DNA from: Channallabes apus
Lineage: Eukaryota; Chordata; Actinopteri; Siluriformes; Clariidae
Direction: 5' to 3'
Length of the DNA stretch: 64,000 nt
Assembly (NCBI GenBank): GCA_030522415.1
Contig: CM060121.1
Span: 3,008,476-3,072,475 of the forward strand
Of this stretch, positions 10,925-20,939 are shown in pieces (the stretch's first letter is position 1; the number at the start of each line of letters is the position of its first letter). A program made the translations under genes and the position numbers. The notes beneath the pieces are model-generated. The model was given only the letters and a program-made list of their open reading frames with translations. It had not been told where the DNA came from and did not search any database.

Positions 10925-12524
10925 CCTGTGGCAGGTCTGATGTTTCTTCAATCACAAATCTGGATAAACACTGAATGCTGTTGAAGGTTTTAGGACAGTT
11001 ACGTGAGAAAGCTGTTAACGGACCCATAAGCAACTTACACGCCCACCACAGACGAACTACACACGACACAGTGGCTTGATGCGAACCAGTAGCTTCACGG
11101 CTCTGTGGACGACTTCCAGCACTACGGCTTCGCATCAGTAATCACAACCTGAGAAATGGAAGCAGGTTTAGTTGTTATCGAGGCACAAGATGGCAGCAGA
11201 GGAAAACTCCTGACTCCCTGATTCCCTCCAGTGAAGTTCACAAAGTCCTTATTCATAACGAATAGACCAGGTTTGAATCCAAACATCATAAAAGTGCATT
11301 GAATTACAGAGAGAAATGGACAGAGAGTAATTATCACTGGAACCCTTAAAACAGCATTTAAGAAATTTGTCCAAATTCTTTGAATATCTTAATTCATTAA
11401 TATTACATAACCTTTAGTACTATTGATTTTTAAATATATAAATATCTATCAAAATATTAGATTTCTAAATAAAAAATTATATTTTAAAAATAAAAAAAGT
11501 AAGGGTAAGCATGATTTGTCTTTTTGTTTTTTTTTTGTTTATATTTATTTATTTATTATTTTTATTTTAACATGGACTAAACATCCATGATATAAAATAA
11601 TCAAATATAAAAAATAAGTAAATAAGTAAATAAACATAATAAATAAAAGTTATTCATAAATTATGTAAAATACAATGTACAAAATGTCTTTAGGATTGTT
11701 GCATGATCCAGCTGATTTTACAGTAGATGTAAATAAGATAAAAAAAATATGTATATGATTTTTTTTGAAAAAGCTAAGTTGTTCATTAGAGCCGAAAATA
11801 ATAATACATTAATATATAATAATATAAACTGTTAATAGTTTTTTTTTAAAGATTACAAAGCTGTATCAGATATGTCCAGCATTCACATATTTTATTTAAA
11901 ATTATGATATACTAAATGTCTAAAGTGATGAGGAGTTACTGTATATATGAAAAAATAAATTGATATAATAACTGCCGTAATTGAACATGCCTGTATATAT
12001 TGCATGAAAGGGTTAATCCTGAAGGGCTAAAGTGAAGATCGACTTTAGTAACTGTTCGCATCTCTGAAAGCATTAAACATTCTTTAAAAAAAAAAAAAAA
12101 AAAAAAAGCAACATTTTTGTAAACTTTTTTTTTGGAGTTTATAGATTGAAATATAAATCAGGCTGCTGTTCCAGAGATTGATGATGAAACAGCTGTTCTC
12201 GCTGAGTCAGCATTTCTGCTGATCCGATCCTCTCTCGCTGTCATGTTGATGAATACGCCTTAAACATTTCCTCACTCGTGTTCTCAGAGGTTAGGAAGCT
12301 AACCACGATCCTGATTGGTCAGTGTTTACTTACAGACCTGAGCGTGGACTCTAATGCATTAGTTTACCTTAATATCAGTTCGATATTATGATGCTTGATA
12401 ACTCTTAATGCACAGTTACATCGAAAATCTTCAAGTTGCATCACTTTACTGCCTCGTGACTCCGCTGACTCGTTCCAGCGCTTCTGAACACCAGCGTTTT
12501 CCCAACCCCCGTGTTGAGCTCTCA

Positions 12525-12555
<31 letters not shown>

Positions 12556-13849
12556 ATTCTCTATTCTTCCTACAGCTCCTCTATACTTCACATCCAGTGA
12601 AAATCTGGTCCTCGTATCGTTAGTAGGATCTCCGTACCTTATACAAGTGAACTCCAAATGAATAAACCGAGATGTGATCGAGGTGACGGAGGAGAGAGTT
12701 TTGACGTAAGCAGCTTACGATGATATAAAAAAGGGAGAAGGAAGATATCATTACTGCTGAGAGTCTACCGGGTCCTTTCGACTGGGACGAGGAGGGAAGT
12801 TAAGAAAGAAATGTCTCCAGTTTTTCCATTTTGAAACCCTGCATGCGTTTTCCCAAATCGATCTCCTGTGATGTGATAAAATGTTGGCTGAAAAAAAGCA
12901 AGAACAACAAAAAAAAAAAACAGTTCATTTTGGCAGTTCGTTTAAGCTCATAACTTCAGCCTCAGGAAGCAGAAACGAGTTCAGGGAATAACGTCCACCT
13001 GTTACCAGATAATCTTCTCTCACACCTGTCTCTGGATGCGCTTTATTGGTGAAATATATTTAAAAAGAAAGAAACACACACACACACACACACACATACA
13101 CTTTGTCTTTACCTAGAAATGCACCATTTTCTGTAAGGACACATTTTCTACTCCATTCTTTTGGAAGGAGTCTCCAGTGTCAGTGTTTGTTTATTTATTT
13201 ATTTATTTATAACTCATCACGCTTCATCACATCAATCTGTTGTTGATTGTTTTCCAAAAACAGCGGTTTATTCCTTATATCACACATGGCTAACGTCTCT
13301 TTTCTTTACATTCATTATAGTAGAGTTGCCTTTTTTGTCACGTTCACAAAGAAGCATCTTCTATCGATCCAAATGGATTTCCCCCAGCTGGGCATCCATG
13401 GCTCGGCTTTAAGAAACTTTGGCTAGTAAATGAAAAAAAAAACAGGACAGAACAAAATCGATGCTCTAAATATAGACAAGCTAAAAGACTGAGAGTAAAT
13501 GAGAACATAATATCAGTGCCGTATGGATTATGGCACAAAGAGAGACTAAAGAGAGATTAATCCATGGCTGGAATGAATAGTATTCACTAGACCGCCCAGC
13601 TGGTGGAGAAGCTCCTAAATAATCATTACAGCATTACTCAGAGCTGGGGGGAATATTAATTTAAGCACGGCCTAAAGTGTTACGATAGTTTCGAGGGCTT
13701 TTTGAAGGTTAAGCATCCTCTCTGTGGCACCGCAGCATGGAAAGTTTTTATTTTATTTTTTTTTATTAAAGAATAGTTCATTGATGTTTCTAGATCTCAT
13801 ACAACCTCTATAACCTGAAATGTAACCTTAAGTGAAGTAAGCTTATTAA

Positions 13850-13880
<31 letters not shown>

Positions 13881-14680
13881 TGAATAAAACAATACTAATT
13901 AATTAAGGAGCTGAGGTCTCCCTGCATGTCACGCATACAGCCAGTGACTCTCAGTACAGTACGACCCTAAATTCAATCTAAGTGAATTCTCTCAATCTAA
14001 ATAACAGAGCCGATGGATATTTGAATCTTAAAAAAACCCAATGGATGTCAGAATCACATCTCAGAATCTCAGTCCCATCGGCCGAGAGAGCCTGAACTAT
14101 TTCCTGGCCATTAGCAGGCAGGTGGTCTCTCTGTCTGTTGGTCTTCTGATCCATGGTGTCACATCGTTGCTCTGTGGGGTCAGAGGTCAGGGATGGATGA
14201 TAACAGCTGGTCTTCTGAAAAATGATTTATAATCCGAGCACAGCTTTACTCCATAGTGACTGGCAGTGATGGCGCATGACATGGCAACCTTGGGCGTCTC
14301 TCTGCATCTCACCTCTTCTGACATTTCAGCTATTAGGACACACACAGGCCACTCATGGTGAGCGTTTTTGTGGAGATACAGTAGAAAGTGTTTTAAAAAG
14401 TGCACGTTAAGACATTGGGTGTGATTGAACTAATTGTAAAAGTGGAAAATGATAAAGTTACAGTGTGTAAAACTGGAAAAGTCTGACACGTTTCACACGT
14501 GCAATGTTGTAACACTTTCAGCATCCGTTATGATTTGCCTGCTGTGATGTCATTATTTGGTATTCTTTCTCACCTCCATGTCACCTGCTGTCCCTCCTCT
14601 GCCAACATCCTCATGCTCACTCTCTCTCTCTCTCTCTCTCTCTCTTTATTACTCTCTCTCCCCCTCACTCTGTACTATAC
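10925..14680. other. Gene-free stretch
   Basis: Very AT-rich between 11340 and 12120. No exon with convincing splice sites or homology was recognised. Only microsatellites and the dispersed word at 13163 are seen. Confidence 0.55.
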
Positions 14681-15201
14681 AGTAAGTTCCCAACATACGA
14701 ACAAGTTCCATTCCGAGAGCTCGTTCGTAAGTCCAATTTGTTCATAAGTGCAAAAAACATTGTCTAGGAAAAAACTAGGAAAAAAATCGGCTATGTACAG
14801 TATAAAACTAAAAAGTTCCATGATCTTGTCCTTGTTCGGTAGAATTGTCCTGATTATTACCGAGCAACGTCTGCCATCTTTTCACCTCGCTCAATTCTCT
14901 CAATTATTTTCACTTTTGTCTTCATTGTTATGGCTTGGCTCTTCTTAGCAGTACCAGCTTTATCGCTGCTGCGGTCACGATTGCTTCCGGACATCCTGGG
15001 ATGCACGCTGCACAGACGAGACAATGAACGGCAGACATGGGAATGCATGTTCATATCTTGAAAAGTTCGTAACTCGAATGTTCATATGTAAGGGACTTGC
15101 TGAACTCTGATTTGAAAAAAGAAATAATATCAGTAAACAAGTGGTGTTACTCACCATGATGCGCAATAATGGCGTACTAACCATTCCTGGACTGAACAGT
15201 A

Positions 15202-15233
<32 letters not shown>

Positions 15234-15234
15234 G
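12527..15234. repeat. Scattered microsatellites
   Basis: (GT)n 12527-12555, (CA)n 13076-13096, (ATCA)n 13853-13880, (CT)n 14622-14645 and (ATT)n 15202-15233. Apart from the Tigger remnant at 14682 the stretch has no recognised gene. Confidence 0.75.
14682..15104 (-). mobile_element. Pogo/Tigger-like transposon remnant
   Basis: The inverted ends are CAGTAAGTTCCCAACATACG at the left and the reverse complement of CAGCAAGTCCCTTACATATG at the right. The minus strand encodes a CENP-B/Tigger-type N-terminal helix-turn-helix: KAGTAKKSQAITMKTKVKII, ERIERGEKMADVAR. After a stop and frame change, RTILPNKDKIME can still be read. Internal catalytic sequence is absent. Confidence 0.72.
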
Positions 15235-15919
15235 TTAGCCCACTTCTGTCATCTGATATGTAATGCTCATTTTCTCACTGCTCTCATCTTACTTTTTGTT
15301 GTTTTCTGAGTCCTGGTGAATGGTCACGGCCACCTCTTGCTCATGATAATACTCACTGTGAATGAAAGCCGACTGTAATAAAACAGATCGCACATGAGAA
15401 GGAATGCTGTTGTGCTAGTTATCATCACAACTGTGATGAGGCCTTAGGCATGAGGGTGCAGTTCCACAACAGCTTCCCACACACCATTTATTGTTTCTTT
15501 ATTTAACCAGTTATTTTGCTCCGCGAACACATATCCTTCCATGACTGGTTGAACTAACTAACCGCGACTGCCGGAGCTGGTGACTGAGAGTTAGTGTACT
15601 GTAAGTAACAAGGTTTAAAATAGTTTTAAATTCTTACTGTGTTTAGTTCGGCCAGCAAAATTCTCTAAAAGTTGAATAAACTTAAAAAAAAAAAAAACTG
15701 CGCAACTTGTTACAAACCTTTTTTTTTAGCTTGAGGTGGCTTATTTTTATGTACCGTGTGGGATGTGGAAGGATACATAGAGTTAAACGTCCCAGTGCAG
15801 TTACTGCGTATTATCATCACTCGTTGATCGCCTCTGGCTCTGGTTGATTTTTACCCAAAAGCTTTTCTTTCTACTCCATGCAATTACTCATACTTTATAG
15901 TCAAAATATTTTATATACA

Positions 15920-15977
<58 letters not shown>

Positions 15978-16215
15978 AGTTCAATAAAAAAAAAGAGAAC
16001 ATTAGCTGAGCAGATTTCAGCTTGCGTTTCACATCGTTAGCACTAAGCAACATGAAACATCGTGTTCTGTGTAACTTGGCAGGAACTTGGCACTGGGGGC
16101 GGCGTTTATAAAGCATGTGTGGCCCCCGCAGATTGGCTCTATTTATTATTATACTGGTACTCTATACTGCTGAGTAATCATTATGGAACCTGGGAGGTGT
16201 GATAGTAGAGTAACG

Positions 16216-16255
<40 letters not shown>

Positions 16256-17110
16256 CTGTACAGTAATATACTGTACGTGTAGATGTCACAACCATTATAA
16301 AGTCTCACATATAAGGATCTAAGGTTCTTCTTCAGCTCCTTACGCTCTATTTTGGTGATAGATGTGAATTCGTTTCCCCGGGATTAATTAAACACTAATT
16401 AACGTAGATGTCTAACGCTAAAAAGCTCGTCCTCACCTGGCCTCAATATGGCGCCACAGCTGTTTCCTCCATCTTACCATTTAGGAATTTCATACACACA
16501 CACTCACACATGCATGAAAACCTATTCACCTTCCGTAGCTCAGAGAGGCGAAAGCTAATTAGAATTGACCGGTGGGCATCGATTAATTCATTTCTGGAGG
16601 AATCCGCTTTATTTATCAAACCGTAATCAGTTTGTGTGCTGAATATGATTAACACTAATCATACGAGCAGGAGATTTATATTATTCACACCGCAGGGCCG
16701 TGTTCGTCGTGCATAAATGAAACCGGAGTGATACCTCAGAGACGGAGACGTCCAGGAAACTGATAAACAACCAATAAAGCATTTGTATGAGAGGAAAAAA
16801 AAAAAATTCTTATTTACATAAGAATTGTAGAGTAGATGGAGTTTGGAAGAGTGTGAACAACGTTCTATAAACTCAAACACATAATAGATAAAAAAAATAT
16901 ATATATAGACAGCATTATGACAGCACTTCATATTTTTGTTCTGCATAAAGATTTATTAATCAATTATTCATTTTAATTTTAATTATTCAATTATAATAAT
17001 ACATAAAAAACAGGAAGAAAGTAACATATGATTAAACACAATGAAACCTTAGTAATGAAAAGCATTTTGTAATAATATTTATGCAGATTAATATTGTGTG
17101 TAAAATGAGA
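15110..17110. other. Gene-free stretch
   Basis: Microsatellites plus a half-hairpin relative at 15406-15450. No exon recognised. Confidence 0.55.
15921..16252. repeat. Long (TA)n and (GT)n tracts
   Basis: (TA)n at 15921-15974 and (GT)n at 16217-16252. Confidence 0.85.
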
Positions 17111-17114
17111 AAGC

Positions 17115-17500
17115 TTTAAAGGGCACTTATATGCAAAATTTTAAATTTTTACACATAAATTTGGCTCTTCAATGTCCGTGTACGAACGAAAATGTAGAGG
17201 AAAAAAAAAACATTCCCAGTCTTTTTGCCGTTCTTGCAGTTTCTGTATTGACCAGGATTTAAACAAACCAATTAGATTTAATTCCCTCCTAATGTGACCT
17301 CATATAAGAATATCCCCTCCCCCCTCTGCTGTTCTCTTCATATAAGGTCTATAAGGTGAATGTCTGTGGTCAAATAAGGTGATAATGGAGGTCAGAGGTC
17401 AATCAATGAGATAGCACAATTAAGCACCATAGCATTATCTCTCTGCTTAATATTTTCCTCTGGAGGGGCGTGGCTCAGGAGCCACCTCATTTGCATACAC
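17115..17500 (+). repeat. Dispersed repeat, forward copy
   Basis: Begins around GGGCACTTATATGCAAAATT and contains TTCATATAAGGTCTATAAGG, GATAATGGAGGTCAGAGGTC and AGCATTATCTCTCTGCTTAA. About 120 bp of it (17337-17458) recurs in reverse orientation at 20196-20316. Probably an old non-autonomous DNA transposon; class unknown. Confidence 0.6.
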
Positions 17501-17801
17501 ACTGAAACAGCATGCTTAGAATTTTTTTTTTAATCATATTAAATTAAATATGTTTAAATTATATTGCAATATTTTTTAACAGCGAGATTACTACTAGTGT
17601 AACGACCATTTGGCAGTTGATTATTTTCCCTAAACAACACGTTCTGAAGTGTTTTATTCCTTTTACAACAAAGCAATTTTAGTTTTTTTTTTTTTTTTTT
17701 AATGAACAAAATGAGTTTTAAATGAGTTTCTTTGTGTGCTCACTATTTTCCAGTGACATTTAACTAAACGGAGACTCGGCTCGGCTAGTGTAAGTGATAT
17801 A

Positions 17802-18130
17802 CAGCGGTATCTCAGCATATGAATTTTATCCGTTCCGGATTTCTTAAGTGAGTTCTTAAGGTGAAATAGCGTATTGTAAAACACATTGTCCCATAGGAAA
17901 TAATGTACAGGCAGATAATTCGCTCCAGCCGGCCAAAAATATTACCAATATTACCAAATTCCAATACTCTAATTATATTTTTGTATATAAAAATAATAAA
18001 AACATTTAGAAAAGTCATGTAAATGAAGTAAAATATGAAATAAATAGACATTAAACCTCACTTAACCTTTATTTATGGTTCCTCTCGGCGCCGACTGCTT
18101 TAAAAACCAAATTGAAAGCGGCTCCATTTT
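17802..18130 (-). mobile_element. Pogo/Tigger-like terminal fragment
   Basis: Starts after TA with CAGCGGTATCTCAGCATATG and contains TTGTCCCATAGGAAATAATG and TTCGCTCCAGCCGGCC, which are typical of the 3' end of pogo-like elements. The other end was not found; the right limit is approximate. Confidence 0.55.
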
Positions 18131-18786
18131 CTTCTTGCTACCGTCCTTGATAACATTCTTGTGACCCGTGGTGTTGTGTCTTCACTAAATCTTACACAAA
18201 ATGTGTAAACTTGCTTCGCTTTCCACTGGCGCAAACAAGTTGTGAAAGGCTCCCGGACATACGCGCCAGAATTCTGTTCAAGATTCTGGTAAAAACAAAC
18301 ATGTTAATTGTAAATATGTATTGATTTTCCATGGAAGCTGTGCTCCTTATTATGTAGACAAACCAATCTTGAGCTGATTTGGGCCAACCTTAAAGGAGTC
18401 ACCTAAGCTTCAGGATAATTAACAGATAACAAATGAGCTGGAGTGTCGCAGTTGTCATTTGGAGGACGGAAGCGAATTGATCTTGTGGAGTGGAGCGGAT
18501 GTGTGTCGGAGTGATTGGAGCCTGGAGAAAAAGTGTCTGTTCTGTTCATGCTAATAAAGATATTGATCGTGTGTCCTGGAAATTAGTGTATTGTCGTAAA
18601 CGTCCTTGACGTCAAAGCGACAACTGACTTCACTGAATTGTTTTTTCCCCCTCCTCATTAGTTTGGTTTTGTTACTGAAGGCTACACGGCTGTGCATCAA
18701 GGGGAAGACTTAAGGGCTCGATGATGATGATGATTATAATGATGATGATGACAACAACGATGATGTCGATGTCCAGCCTCAATAAA

Positions 18787-19140
18787 TATTCATTCATTCA
18801 TCTTCTATACCGCTTTATCCTGTATTTATGGTCGCGGGGATCTGGAGCCTATCCCAGGAGACTCTGGGCACGAGGCAGGGTACACCCTGGACAGCATGCC
18901 ATTCCATGCCATTCGCAGAGCACACACACACACACACTCATTCACACACTATGATCAATTTGGGAACGCCAATTAGCCTAATCTGCATGTCTTTGGACTG
19001 TGGGAGGAAACCGGAGTACCCGGAGGAAACCCACCAAGCACGGGGAGAACATGCAAACTCCATGCACACAGAGACGGGAATCGAACCCGGACCCTGGAGG
19101 TGCAAGGCGGCAGTGCTAACCACTACACCACCGTGCCGCC
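18787..19140 (-). mobile_element. tRNA-derived SINE (HE1/DANA-like), copy B
   Basis: Full-length minus-strand copy with the ATTCATTC tail at 18789 and the tRNA head at 19140. The target duplication GCCTCAATAAA is at 18776-18786 and 19141-19151. Unlike copies A, C and D it has a single box B (GGGTTCGATTCCCG), so it belongs to a different subfamily. Confidence 0.92.
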
Positions 19141-19151
19141 GCCTCAATAAA

Positions 19152-20195
19152 CAAAATATAATTGTTATACACGAACAACAAAGCAATCAGAGATGATCAA
19201 AGACCGATTTTGTCTTTGTAGTCAAATGTAATACAGTATATGTGATTAAAAACAATTAAAAATGAAAAATTGAAAATAATAAATTACTTGTGTATGAAAA
19301 TGATAATGTACTGAAAACTTATGATACATGAACCTGGTACACTCTTTACTGAGCAGCACATATTGTAATATATCACTTGATCCAGCACATCGTACTGTAT
19401 TATGTTTTATTTTATGTTTTATTTTCACAAGATGTTAATCGATGTGCTGAATTCATAATATATGAGCAGGACCATGGTCCATTTTTATCACACTTTTGAT
19501 TGTTTTTGTATTTATTGAATTGACAAATAACACCAATGCATGTCTTTAAATAGGTCCAGTGCATGTTTGTAACATTAAAGCGGGAGCGTCAGTGTGCACA
19601 CGCGTAAACCTGCCCCATGCTTTAGCAGGGCAACATAAAGGGTTTGTTTTCTAGGTTAATCTGTTCTCACAAGCCGCTATCCTGCCCCGATTACGTGCTG
19701 TACATTATACACGTACATCTCACTGTAGTGTAGAGCGAACCTCGCAAGGTTAATACGTCACCTGACTGACACGTTTCTTAGTAAAAAATGGGGCTGTTTT
19801 CTAGTTACCTTAAATAAAACAACATTTACAGTTTCCATTGTTAAATTACAATTTTTAACACCGGTTGCGCACGTGCACCCCTTTACATTAACACCATTTA
19901 CATTAAGTCCCTTTAAAAGAGATGCCACAATACCAGACACAAAACTTTAGAACAAACAGCTTGTAGATAAAAATCTCAATCTAAACATTCAGTGTGAATT
20001 GTATATCGATTTACACTGAATGTTTAGACGTTGACCCACTTAAATAGTTTGATGGCAAAATGAGATAAATACCATTTGTCATCAGATAAACATGGTTGTC
20101 TGTTTTAATTGCACTAGAACTCGCACTGGCTTTGCTGCACTTGGGAAAACAATATTATAATAAACAATATTATGACAGTAATATTTTTTACAAAG
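19152..20195. other. Gene-free stretch
   Basis: AT-rich, with the short hairpin at 19981-20027. No exon recognised. Confidence 0.6.
19981..20027. repeat. Short inverted repeat (19 bp stem, 9 nt loop)
   Basis: CTAAACATTCAGTGTGAAT at 19981-19999 pairs with ATTTACACTGAATGTTTAG at 20009-20027 at 18 of 19 positions. No extended stem or mature-miRNA-like asymmetry is seen. Confidence 0.7.
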
Positions 20196-20320
20196 GAAAA
20201 TATTAAGCAGAGAGATAATGCTATGATGCATAATTGTGCAATCTCATTGATTGACCTCTGACCTCCATTATCACCTTATTGGACCACAGACATTCACCTT
20301 ATAGACCTTATATGAAGCAT
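20196..20320 (-). repeat. Dispersed repeat, reverse partial copy
   Basis: The reverse complement matches 17337-17458 closely: AAGCAGAGAGATAATGCTAT, CATTGATTGACCTCTGACCT, ATTCACCTTATAGACCTTAT. Confidence 0.65.
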
Positions 20321-20599
20321 CCCTGTAATATGTCAAAGTTTAGGTGATGATGATGATGCGCTGTGTTTTTAATGTTCGCATGGTATTCAACAAACTTTAT
20401 AATTAAAAAGTTTTTCTGGAATAAAGAAAACTTAGCACTTTTTTCTTGTCCCATGTCTCTCTACAAAAACACAAACAACATATGAGTTTTCTGTATTTCT
20501 TTATTATTATTGTTAAAAACTCAACCATGACTTTTCTTAAAACTACACCACATTCTTATATTAACAGAAACACAACTGCAGGTTTGTGCATCTGTAAGG

Positions 20600-20755
20600 G
20601 ATCTCCACTAGAGGTCACTAGCCTCTCTGTATCTTTAGCTCCTCAGTGTCCCTAGCCCCTCTGACTTAGTCACCCTGTGTCCCTAGTCCAGTCTCTAGCC
20701 TCTCGGTATCCTTATCCTCCCTGCATCTTTAGCTTCCCTGCATCCTTAGCCTGTC
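20600..20755 (+). repeat. Small degenerate minisatellite
   Basis: Irregular 18-25 bp units of the kind CCCTGCATCTTTAGCYT recur up to the start of the split SINE. Confidence 0.6.
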
Positions 20756-20758
20756 CCT

Positions 20759-20928
20759 GCCTCCGAGTGGCGCAGTGGTAAAGCGCTCGCTCTATCATCC
20801 GGAGATCGCTGTTTCGAACCCCGGGTGATGCTGTTATCCTTTCACAGCCGGAGGCATAGAGAGAGCTGATTGGCCGAGCTCTCTCAGGGGGGAGGGATGA
20901 GAGGTACTTGCGCTCCCACATTTAATCA
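20759..20928 (+). mobile_element. tRNA-derived SINE, left part (split by the L2-like LINE)
   Basis: The tRNA-like head runs from about 20764. Box A is TGGCGCAGTGG, and a slightly degenerate box B (GTTTCGAACCCC) lies near 20811-20822. The body (GGAGGCATAGAGAGAGCTGA, TTGGCCGAGCTCTCTC) closely matches the uninterrupted relative at 56017-56440. The copy stops at 20928 and resumes at 33443, with the 9 bp ATTTAATCA at both junctions (20920-20928 and 33434-33442). This is the outermost and therefore oldest layer of the nest. Confidence 0.85.
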
Positions 20929-20939
20929 AGCCATCAAGT

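Noticed and set aside
19981..20027. microRNA precursor
   Set aside because: The stem is only 19 bp with no flanking pairing, too short for a typical pre-miRNA.
20764..20840. tRNA gene
   Set aside because: The A and B boxes belong to a SINE head; the body and a second copy at 56017 show it is not a functional tRNA. The same applies to the heads at 2001, 19140, 52511, 57301 and 10922.
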